DNA from: Ulota crispa
Lineage: Eukaryota > Streptophyta > Bryopsida > Orthotrichales > Orthotrichaceae
DNA length: 64,000 nucleotides
Direction of reading: 5' to 3'
Assembly (NCBI GenBank): GCA_963920765.1
Contig: OY987248.1
Span: 15,534,539 to 15,598,538, forward strand
Part shown: positions 1-10,800 of the stretch, piece after piece
Layout of the letters: the number at the start of each line of letters is the position of its first letter
Numbering within the stretch: position 1 is the first letter of the stretch
Program-made: the position numbers and the translations under genes
Notes under the pieces: generated by a model
Database searches by the model: none
What the model was told of the DNA's origin: nothing
Seen by the model: the letters and a program-made list of their open reading frames with translations, nothing else

Positions 1-462
1 TGCTTTGTTTGGAACAAAACTAAAGCTTTCAATACTGATTGTAGCACCAAATTGGACCAAGTTTTTAATAAACCAAACTCACTAAAATATGGATTTTGCT
101 TTAGATTCATGCCAACCAAGTACATAGATTCTTCTTTTGTCCATTAGTTGGCTTTCCATGCATAATCTACTAATCCTAAAGCATCCAAATATCTTGTATT
201 GGATCAATGGGTAATTTTCCAAGTCTTTGTTCTATGTGATCAAAATACAAGTGTTTCGTATGGTTATTCTCTTTGGAAGTACTTTGGCCAAGAAAATTGG
301 TTATGTATTGGTTGAATCAAACATTGTTAGCATGTGCTTTTTGCTGTGATTACAAATGCACAAGAATGCGAGTAACTTAATTACTTGCTAATTAAGTTGT
401 CTTTTGATTGGAAACATACATTGGAAATTTGAGCTTTTAGGTTATTTATCAAGGGTTCATTC

Positions 463-1395
463 TTAACCCCTCAAAGGCCAACTGTCCCTAGGGGACAAAT
501 GGATTATGGGCAGGTACCTATAGCTAAACTAATTTGTGTGATTTTTTGAAACTTTTATGGAAGGTGGGGAATTCCAAGACCTACTTGGGCATCTAGTTTT
601 TTCTTTATTTTGACATTTGACAAAGACGTTATGCAAGAATTTTTGCAACCAAGGGATGGAGGGCAATTTAGGCAGCCCAAAAACTTCTTCAAAAGTTGTA
701 TTTTTTCAAAATAAATTTGAAATTGGTTGTTTAGATTTTTTCATATGTGGGAAGCTTTGAATTGTTTCAATTTCAATCAGTGAGATGAAAGTTATGAGAT
801 GTTTTAGTTTGTGGGCAGTTACTGATCTTCTAATCTAAAATAAACTTTGAAGTCCTTTGTTTTTCACAATTTTCAATATTTTGGAGTAAGAACTAAACCT
901 AAGGAAGTAGATTGTTTATTACAACATTGTAACCATTGGGATTTGCATTTTTCATTCCAATAATTAAATTCTTAACATTTTAGTGATTTGACTTATTCTC
1001 TACTTTTTACTTACTATTGTTTTCCTAGGTGTTGTAAAGTTCCAATTGATTTGAAAATTCTCTTGCACTTACCTAACTTGATCTTCTACATGGAAAAAAT
1101 AAGCCTCAACTTTGGGTAGAGCAATTTTTTTCATGTAAGAGTGGTTAAAGGCTTCTGAACTTTTTGAACAACACAAAAAAAAACCTTTTTTTTCACTATA
1201 AATGTAAATATCTCCCTCTTCTCCATCTAGAATGACCTAATTTTTTTCCCACAAGTACCTCTTATAGTCTAAGGCAAGAACCTATAGTTGGATATGCAAA
1301 ACAAACTATGTTTCCTACTTTTCTACTCATTCCCCCCAAAGTGGCAATTTTCAATGACTTTCACAAAAAAAAAGGCTTGGGCCTTTAGGGGTTAA
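463..1395. mobile_element. TTAA-flanked element, type A copy 1
   Basis: 933 bp bounded by TTAACCCCTCAAAGGCC and its inverted match GGCCTTTAGGGGTTAA. Interior resembles copies at 47279-48250 and 56560-57470 (shared stretch around AAACTTTTATGGAAG and CAAAGTGGCAATTTTC). No coding capacity. Confidence 0.85.
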
Positions 1396-1566
1396 GACCA
1401 TCAAAGTGTGATCATCATATATCAAGTATATTTCAATATCAATTGATATCACCAAATATAAATGATCAACTAAATATATTTCATGCAAAAATTATCAAAA
1501 TTTTGATGGCTATCAAATTAGGAATTCTTCAAATTCTGTTTTAATAAGCTTATGATTATATATAAA

Positions 1567-1968
1567 GAATTGCTAAAGCCACACCCAGAATTGCTAATGC
1601 CACACCCCAAGGTTTGCTTTCAGCATGAACTATGAGAATTTCATGTTGATTTTTTAAAAATTTGGATCAAAATATTTGTTTCATCTTTATCATTCTCAAG
1701 CTATATTAAAAAAAAATGGAGGTGCCTGAATTTGAAACTAAAAATATATGAGTTTTGAAATATTTGAAGTAAAAATACATCAAAAAATAGCAATGGTGCT
1801 ATAAAAGTTCAACCAAAAATTGTATTTGTTTTTCTTTCTTTCAAGAAGGTGATAATGCCTTGATTGAATCATTGATGGACCACTTGAATTTAAAAAATCA
1901 TTAAATTTACAAAATACATGCTTATAGGGATGTGGTGTTAGCAAATTTGGGTGTGGCTTTAGTAATTT
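1567..1968. mobile_element. Inverted-repeat MITE with doublet termini
   Basis: About 400 bp with ~42-bp imperfect inverted ends; each end contains the motif GCTAAAGCCACACCC followed by a second GCTAATGCCACACCCC. The doublet layout recalls the foldback family in the kinase introns. No clear target duplication. Confidence 0.65.
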
Positions 1969-1977
1969 CCTATATTT

Positions 1978-2821
1978 ATGGGTGATTGCAAGAAACACTA
2001 GTACTACATTGTGTCCCCTTCCCTCCGTGCGAGTGGTATTAGGAACGTATCTTTTGCTTAACAAGTCCTTTTGACTTGAAATTTCAAGGTAAGGAAAACA
2101 TCAAAGTTACTAATGTTCCATAATTTTTTCATATTTTTAAAAATTATTTTACTATTTATGATTGAATATTGATTGCATGTCTACCTAAATGGTTTTGGGG
2201 GTTTTCAGTACTACATTGGATCAAAAAATGCAAATTTTTGGCCACAAATCAAGGTAGTGATTTAGGAGGCATCATTACAAAAATTTGTAAACCAATTTTG
2301 CAAATCTCAAAATTCTATGCCTTGCACGTTCTCTCAAAGTGGGCATCCTATCTCCTTGCCTAGGTGATAGACAAAAATCTTCTTAGAAAAAGTACTTCCA
2401 TCATTTCAAGCCAATCAAGGAGGCCACAAATGGCCAATTTTTGTTTTATTTTTTTTGATTTTTTTGTAATTACTAAGAATTAAAACATGGCAGCCTAGAA
2501 ATTTTGGTAATTTCTGCTCCACATGCCTATGTAGTACTCCCCTCCATTTACTGGCACTATGTAGTGCCATTGACCATTGACATCTTTTGAGGATTTGAAT
2601 TTTTTTTCATCCATTCATTGAATTGCCATTATTGATAGTTGGCCTTTCTAAATGACATGCCACGTGCCTCATTCCCAATAGATTTGGGATGGGAGGGACG
2701 ATTCAGATTTTCAGTGTGAGGATGCTATGTAATACTTACAGTACTGGTAGCACTGCCAGTATTACACCCAAAAAGAGGCATTTTGAGACAAAATCGTGAG
2801 GTGTTTCTTGCAACTAGCCAT
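1978..2821. mobile_element. Candidate inverted-repeat element
   Basis: Left end ATGGGTGATTGCAAGAAACA, right end reverse complement ATGGCTAGTTGCAAGAAACA, about 844 bp apart. The interior has no supported gene. Only termini were compared, so the call is tentative. Confidence 0.45.
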
Positions 2822-4356
2822 ATTTAGATAAACTTGTATGTATATAATCTAAACTTTAAAACCTATAACCTTTATTCACATATCAATCCCAAGGTTGTCC
2901 AAATTGCCCAATCTAGAAAAGAAAATCACATATTTAATCAAAACTTCTTGCCTTTTTGTTCAATAATTCTAAAAAGAATGTGCTAGAATGGTACTCCTTA
3001 TGCACAAGTTCTATCAAAAATTCAAAAGAACCCATGCCAATTTCCATTTGCAAGCAAATCTCCAAATGTTTTGTGCTGTCAAAGGACGTTGTTTGGTCCT
3101 TTAGGGATTACTAGACATGATATACTCATTCCATGTTGTAGTTGGACACTTGTCCTTGGCAGTGTAAAAGGCATGTCGGAGCAATATTTTATACCTAAAA
3201 TCTTAACAACTTTTCAAAATACATAATTAACTCATAAATGCCGAGGTGGATGGGCTTCATCCATCTGGTATTAAAAAAATACTCTATGGAGAAAATTTGT
3301 TTTCAAATGATTTTTTAGAAGTGATTATGGAGGCATGGTTTATCATGGAAGGCAAACAACAATCTCACTAAATATACACATTTTTTAGGTAACCCAAATT
3401 GTGAGGAAACTCACATACACAATATTAAATTTTATATTGTCCTACTTGCAATTTTCATGAGGGCAATATTCATTATTGACTTTGAAACTTTTGGAAACAA
3501 TATTATAATGAGTGTGCACTTGCCACACCACTGTAGCGCCACATCATTATAGCGTTATAAGACAAGGCAATGACAATGACCAAATGATGTTTAGAGATTA
3601 CAATTTAAATTTGGAATGGATCTAGATAAGGAATGGATCCTTTTATTATGAACTTTACAAATACCATCATATCTATGAAAACATCACATGACATACAAAA
3701 ACATTCATATTTTCAAGAAAGGATTTTTATACATAAAACTAATACACAAGAGGTGGTATTTTGACTCAATGAAGATAAACATGGTTTTATATCGAAATGA
3801 TGTTTCTTTTGCATGTGAACAACCAAACCCGTTGCCTACAAGGTCAAATCTAACCAACCTTTCAGAAAAAACCCATCATATTCAAATGTGATGTTTTCAT
3901 GAATGCCATATTTATGCTCTCAAGATGTTAAGTCAAATCTTCATCCTATAAATGAAGTATGAAATTACATCATTATGAATTTTTGACAATTTCAGTTGGG
4001 TTTTGAACAGTTCTTGTCAATGAAGGGCATATTTCCATGAAATCCATTGAAGGCACCAAGGCAATGAATATGAGTTTGACCAATGAGCAAGGAGATCCAG
4101 GAACCAATAGGAAATTCAACCAAATGAAACGTCAAAAAGAACCAATTAAAATTTGAATAAACCGAATAAAAACAACCTCAAATTTTCGGAAATGCCTAGT
4201 TTTTGGGTAGATGTCTAATTACAATAAAAGTACAAAGGCAATATTGGGTGCATGCACTAATAAAAACCGGTTGAAATTGAAAAATGTAGGATTTTTTCAC
4301 TGACCCAGACACTAGTCCTGACTAGACGGTAAAAGGGACCCAAGTCTGAAATTTTG
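2822..4356. other. 3' flank of the kinase gene, nothing further recognised
   Basis: AT-rich sequence downstream of the stop codon. A minus-strand AATAAA (TTTATT at 3642-3647) lies ~700 bp past the stop; whether it is the polyadenylation signal is not decidable from sequence alone. Confidence 0.4.
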
Positions 4357-4821
4357 TTACCGAGGTGCCACATGCATCACGGTAGCACTAAAGAGCTCAC
4401 TCGTATCCGTGAGGGACCTGTTGGGACCCGTGTCCCGGCTCGAGTACATGCCCATACTTCGCCCTGTACCTCGTCCTGTACCCCGCCCCGTATACAGACC
4501 CATATCCCGCCCTGTATCCATCCCTGCATCTCGAACTGTATCCCGGCTGCTATAAGGGTAACTAGTAGGGAGTGAAGTGGAGGTTCTGCCACTCATTGTT
4601 AGCATGTCCAAGGAGTACCCATCTGAGAAGATATCAGCATGCCTCCGGCCGAGCTCCTCCAAGTCCTTCACTACCTCAGCCATGGTGGGCCGGCCCTCCG
4701 GCATGTCTCTAACACAACACAAGGCCAACTGCATGAACTCATCCAAAGCCTCCGGTGGGTATTGCGCTATGTGGGGATCCACCATGTACAAGGCTTCCCC
4801 TTCTAGGGCCCTTTTATGCGC
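4357..4821 (-). CDS. Receptor kinase exon 18: kinase C-lobe end and C-tail
   Basis: 465 nt including stop TAA (4357-4359); acceptor TGGCAG, phase 0. Encodes [40 protein letters not shown], a Ser-rich tail, a repeat of RDTG/RGTG-like units (residues 903-942, bases 4426-4545), then [11 protein letters not shown]. The VAPR end is conserved in Arabidopsis homologues, so the repeat is an internal expansion, not a frameshift. Confidence 0.93.
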   Translation of the reverse strand, partial: AHKRALEGEALYMVDPHIAQYPPEALDEFMQLALCCVRDMPEGRPTMAEVVKDLEELGRRHADIFSDGYSLDMLTMSGRTSTSLPTSYPYSSRDTVRDAGMDTGRDMGLYTGRGTGRGTGRSMGMYSSRDTGPNRSLTDTSELFSATVMHVAPR

Positions 4822-7800
4822 CTGCCACATTGTAAAATTTATGCCACGTCAATTCATCCCTCATTGTCTCTACAACAAAAACAAAACGAAAACAACTTTA
4901 CCTCATCTACTACTGCAACACCTAGTTAGACTAAAATGGATTAACAACTTTTTTTTAGCTCTTGCACCCAACTTATACCAAAAAAACAAACTTCCTTCAT
5001 GCCTACCAAACTTAGAAATATCAAAGGATTTTACATTGCAAACCTGTTTGTTATTTTTGAGATTTACAATTTTGGACAACATGAAAGTTGAATATCTATG
5101 TTCTAAAAATGTCTTGCACACTTGTCACCTCACTATCATTGACTATAGCCTATAGATCACGTCTCATACATTCAAACAAATTTGGTTATCATGTAAGCAA
5201 TCAAGTTCACTAAGTCAAAGTGAAGTTTGTCCTTCACCTCGTTTTATCTATGAAATATAAAATGTGGGATATATGTTCGTCAAGCAATATTCAAAATTCT
5301 CTTATCATAAAACATTGGGTGTTAAGCATTGAATGTTTTCTTGTCACTAAAAATTTGAAATTCAAGAAGGGGAAGAGGGAGAGGGAAAGGGAGGGGTGAA
5401 AAGTCATTAGAAATTAAAAGAGTCTCTCAACTCACATTTAAAAAAATACAAGTATGCCTTGCACGCACTTTGCAATGTTTTTTATACATGTGGATTTTTG
5501 GAAGGGCATTTTTTTACCTCGCGGACGATGTTCTTGCCCTTGGAAATGGCATGCATGCCGGTGATGAGCTCCAGCATCACTACACCAAAGCTGTACACGT
5601 CGCTCTTGTCAGTGAGCTTGTGCGTCAGGAAATACTCAGGGTCCATGTACCCGGGCGTGCCTTTGACCACGGTGGAGACATGGCCCGGCATGACGCCCTC
5701 TACATCTGGCACGGGTGCCAACCGGGAGAGCCCGAAATCCGCCACTTTGGCCACCAACTTGTTGTCCAACAAGATGTTGCTGGCCTTGATGTCCCGGTGA
5801 AAAATGGGTGGGTTGGCCTCCGTGTGTAAATACAAAATTCCCCGGGCTGACCCCAACGCAATTCGCAAGCGTGTTGGGAAATCCAATGGTGTACCTGACA
5901 ACGCTGCAATACCACACAAATAATAGAACTTACAAGGGGTCAAGTTCCCGGACCTATTGAAAGCAGTTTAGTACCAAAAAGGCGTGAAAAAAGGAAGCTG
6001 GATATAGAGATAAACATCATTCTTTGTGGTAGAAAAAGTGGGGGCAACTACACATATTAGGGGGTTGTTCACATGAAGTCCCACATCATATTTTTGCAAG
6101 TCCCACCGCAACACAAGATTCAAGTTTCATTGAGTCATTGAATGCAAAATGGAGTACTAAAGAAATCCACAAATGTTTTGTGCAAAAAAGTTGTTGATGG
6201 GACTTGGGTTTGAAAGTTGGGTTTAACAAGATGGTTCACCCACACCTTGAGTGAAATCCCACCTTTTGGGCAAGAAAACATCCAAAAAGTGTTGCCATGT
6301 AGGCAAAACGCAGTGAAGCAAGACATGGAACATAGGGACATAGTGTAAAGTGCCAAGTCCCAACTTTTGGCTCTCAACCAATGGAATTTTGGGAGTTCAG
6401 TGACATCAGACGTAGTGTGAAATGCCCCATTAGTTCACCTATAATCACGTAGTAGCCATGCAAAAGTGTCATCCTAAAATTTGTGTTTTTACCCATGTAT
6501 GATTTGCTTTCCAGGTGTACTTTCTATGTGCCCCCCAGATACTTCCGGCTTTGCAGTTGAGGGCAAGTATTCCATTGTGTAGATCTTATATTTGCGCACG
6601 TGGAAGTTACACTAGTAAAATGGCCATCCTCTAAATGGGGGAGCACTTAGCTACCTCTAAACTGGCTAAATTTTGCAGGATTTCTACCCAAAAAAAAATT
6701 ATACAGCTAAAAACATGTGAACTATACAATGTCAAATTTGAAAACTTAAATTTTTTAGCAGTGTTTTTAGCTACTTGAGCTAAAGGTGGAAATCATGTTT
6801 GGGATCACTGAGGAGAAGATGATTGCAGAAAAAAGAAAGCAAGAATTACCTGATAAATGATCCCGTAAGGTACCCCCTGGCATGAATTCGTACACCAGCA
6901 TCTGCACAAGGGAATCTTGTGAGTTTGGATGAATTTTCACTTAACAAGAGTGTCACCATTCCAATAGAAGAATATAAGCAAATTCTCCCATTGTAGACAA
7001 TAGACCATTCTTCCAGTTCATGGACCGAAGGAAATAACGCGTTAAATGGTCCATTCTAACACACTGTCAGATTTGGATCTCCTTTTCCCTTCATATCGTG
7101 TAAGACTCTAGAGTTTTTGCAATATAAACATGATGAATAAAACTCTTACTACTGCCACTCGCAAAAGTCAAGATTATTGCAAATAGTATGACAATGATGC
7201 TTCAGTGAATAAGGTCAATCTTTGTAAAAGAAACATTTGGACAGTGTCAAGATTCCCCTCTCTTTTCCTAGTCTAGACCTAGTTAAATGGAGTGTTTATT
7301 TATAATCAATGCTCAAATAAGGTCAATCTTTGAAAGAGAATCCTTTGAATGATGCCAAGATCCCCTCTCTCTTTTTTGTATTCTAGGTCTAATCAAATGA
7401 AGTGTTTGTTTACAGTCAATGCTCAAATAAGGTCATAGTGTCAAGATTCCCTCAAAGGGCATATTTGTTAATTTGGGAAGAAACACCCATTTTGGGAATA
7501 AACTAAGTTTAAGGTGATAACCTTAACTCAAGCTCTAGGTTTCAGCAGCATTTTTTTGGGTACACAAGCCCTCACTTGTGAGGAGGAATTTGCAAGGGAC
7601 AAAATCTCAGTGGTTTAGACCAAATTTGATACCTTTGAATCAAAAAACGTTGGGTTTAAGGTGAAGTACAACTTGGGAATTTGGTTTTCCCAATTTAATG
7701 AATATGGCGTTCTCTCTTTTTTGTATTCTAGGCTTAGTTAACTAGAATTTTTGTTTACAACACTTTGATATGATCAACAATTTATTCTTGCCCAAGACAT

Positions 7801-10800
7801 TGACCTAATCCAAGCATCATCCAAGCACCACGGACTACACTAATCACCATATTCGATAATTTGGGGAAAACCATATATTTTGGGACTTTCAAATTCTCAG
7901 GTGAAAGTTTGAGGAGGTCTCCTTAAACCTAGCTTGCAACGTTTTTTTGTACACATGTCCTCACCTGAGAGGAGACATTTGCGAGGGAAATTTTTTAGTG
8001 GCTCAAACCAAATCTGATACCTTTAATCTGATTTAAAGTAACTTTTTGGGTTTGAGGTGGAGTACAAAGTGGGCACCCGTTTTTCCGAGATTAACGAAAA
8101 TGGTGTTGACTAGACAATTAGTAGCAAATATGTACCTCTTCATGGCAATATATTTTGTTGTTCAGAAGGTGCCAGAGAGAAAGGGTAGAGAGAGGGAGAG
8201 GGGGAGGTTTGGGCACCGCCACTCGGTAGGGTACCTGCTCGCCCTCGTCGTCGCAGTAGCCCTCGAGGCCGACGAGATTGCGGTGGTGCACGCGGGAGAG
8301 CAGCTCGATCTCGGTGTAGAACTCGTGCGCGCCCTGCAGCGACCCCTCCTCGGCGCGCTTGATGGCGACGGGCTTGGCGGAGCCAGCGACGAGGCCCATG
8401 TAGACCTTGCCGTAGCCGCCCTCGCCCACCTGCTTGCCGGCACTGAACTGGTCCGTCGCCTGCGCCAGCTCCTCGTACGTGAACGCCTTCACCCCCGCCA
8501 CCTTCAATGCCGGATTCCTCTGCACCTTCGATCTGTTCACTGTTCCCCCCACCCACCACCACCCCCACCACAACCCCAACCCCATGACATCAGTCAATCT
8601 CCACCACAACAGCACCGTCACTGCTCCTATTCAAACAAGTTTAAGAGTCGAGATTTGTTTGTATGTATATATGTTTGTCTGGCTGTTAGTTTGTACGTTT
8701 GTATGTTTGTCTGTCTGATCTTTTGAGAAATGTGATTCAGTGGTCCCATCAATCCCCACAACAGCAACGTCACTATTAACACCATATTAGGTAAATTGGG
8801 AAAAAGAGTACATTTTAGGACTTCTGAAGGTTTTAGGTGATTACTTTAAACTGAGCTCATTGTTTTTTTTGGTACATGTGTCCTCACTTGAGAGGAGGAA
8901 TTTGCGAGTGAAAAAATCTTAGTGGCTCAAATTGAATTTGATACTTTCAAATCTGGTTTAAGGTAGCTTTTTGGGTTTAAGGTGGAGTACAAAATGATAC
9001 CTCCATTTTTCCCAATTTACCTAATATGGTGTTTATTGCTATTCAGAAAAGTTTAGAAAAGATGTTTGTTTGGATGTATGATTGTTGTGAGAAGTGTGAT
9101 TCAATGGTCCCATCAATCTCCACTTCAACAACGGCATTATTCCTATTCAAACAAGTTTAGTTTAGAATCGGTTTTTCTTTATTTGTATGTTTGTTAGTTT
9201 GTTTGTATGTCTGTTAGTTTGATTGACCTTGTGAAAACAGGGATTCGGTGGTGGCTTTTTTTTTAAGGGAGTGTTTGCCTTTTCTAGAAGGGGTTACAGA
9301 CTTTAGAACATTCTCCAGTGATATTTCCTTGTTGAAAGGTGGATGTAAGTTCTATGCAACCAACTTTGATTTAGACGGTTGAACTCTTTTTTGAGTTAGT
9401 TATGATTTTTGTTCTTAGACGCTGAAATGACAAAGAACACTTTCAATGTTTTGTTCACATGACACTGGTGTCCACAAATCTATTACAAATGAAGAGATAA
9501 TTCATGTAGAAAATCATGCACAAATCTATTACAAATGAAGAGATAATTCATGTAGAAAATCATGGAGCGGTGTTAGTTTTGCTACCAAGTTGCGGTATAT
9601 TTAGCTTTTGTGGGTGCTAAGATGGGTTACAAGGAGATTTTGAACTTCGTAGGTAAAAGTCAGCATTTCTCATTTGCAGCCAATTTTTTTGAGTATAGCA
9701 CCGTATATTGCCTACATATTTAATACTACAATTAGTCATTTTTTGAAAATCTACCCAATTTATATGTCAATAGCTTCAAATTTTGACAAATTATTTTTGC
9801 CATTTCATCCAAATGACTCTCAATTGTATTTTTGATATCCCCGTCCGTTGCTAATGGAACAAATATATGGGAATTAATTAGGCTGTCTTGAGAAAAAGAA
9901 GAAGAAAAGACTTACAGCGTTCAATCTGGGCAAGGAGAGCAGGAGGAAGTTTACGACGTCGATAGAAGAGAAACACAAGAAAGCCAGTCACCAGCATTGT
10001 CAAGATAGCAGCTCCAATCACAATGCCTGCAATTGCTCCTGCTGCCAAACCTCCCTTCGAAGATTTATCATAACCTGCACCAAAGGAACATTAACAAAAT
10101 AAGTAAACTAAAAAATAAACCCAAAAATTAAACAAAAAAACAAAAATAAAACTTTAATCAATACCATTGTAAACCACTTTGCAAATGATGAACAAACAAT
10201 TTCAAAACAAACATTGCATTCATTGCATTAGATTTTGTTGAGTTTACCTAGTAAAAGAGAAGAACATTGTCAAACAAGGAATATTGTTTTCCATGATGTT
10301 ACTCTAGTTGCATTGTAAATTCCTGCTATCAATGAAAGGTCTAATATAAAGGAGACTATAGAAGGATGATGAATAGTACAAGGCTATGTCCATTACATGC
10401 TTGTCACCTTTCTAGCATCTTCTAACTTGTATTAGTCCATAACATTTTATGGGATAGTAAATATGTTGCCATATAATTGGCATTTGCTACCAACATGAAG
10501 TTTTAAATTGAGATCTCAAATAGCTCACTAGAACCACATTGATCTATATTTCAAATTCTTTGTTAATATCAAATGTAATAAAGGTGTGGATCCATTCAAT
10601 ATACAAGACTTTTACCTTATTATATTGGTTGCAAAGACACTTTCAGATGTTTAGGGGTTAAAACAGTACGTTTGACACCTTTTTCTAGTTTGGGTGGTTT
10701 ATCAAACTTCAAAGGGTTTTTCAAATGTGACAACCATGAAATCCATGAATCTTAAACGCCACAATAGGAAAGTAAGTCAAAGTTTGCAATAGTACATGTA

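Noticed and set aside
3642..3647. Poly(A) signal of the kinase gene
   Set aside because: AATAAA on the minus strand occurs ~700 bp past the stop in AT-rich sequence, so it is not distinguishable from chance.
4577..5155. 192-codon plus-strand open frame opposite exon 18
   Set aside because: It is an antisense shadow of the conserved kinase C-lobe and runs into an intron.
6052..6430. Inverted-repeat element in intron 16
   Set aside because: Proposed ends match at only about two thirds of positions and no flanking duplication is seen.
8533..8540. Alternative acceptor for exon 15 ending at 8533
   Set aside because: It shifts the frame and loses the kinase N-lobe; only the acceptor ending at 8540 joins exon 14 in frame.
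8046..8726. 226-codon plus-strand open frame
   Set aside because: It is antisense to kinase exon 15, which has all the conserved motifs on the minus strand.
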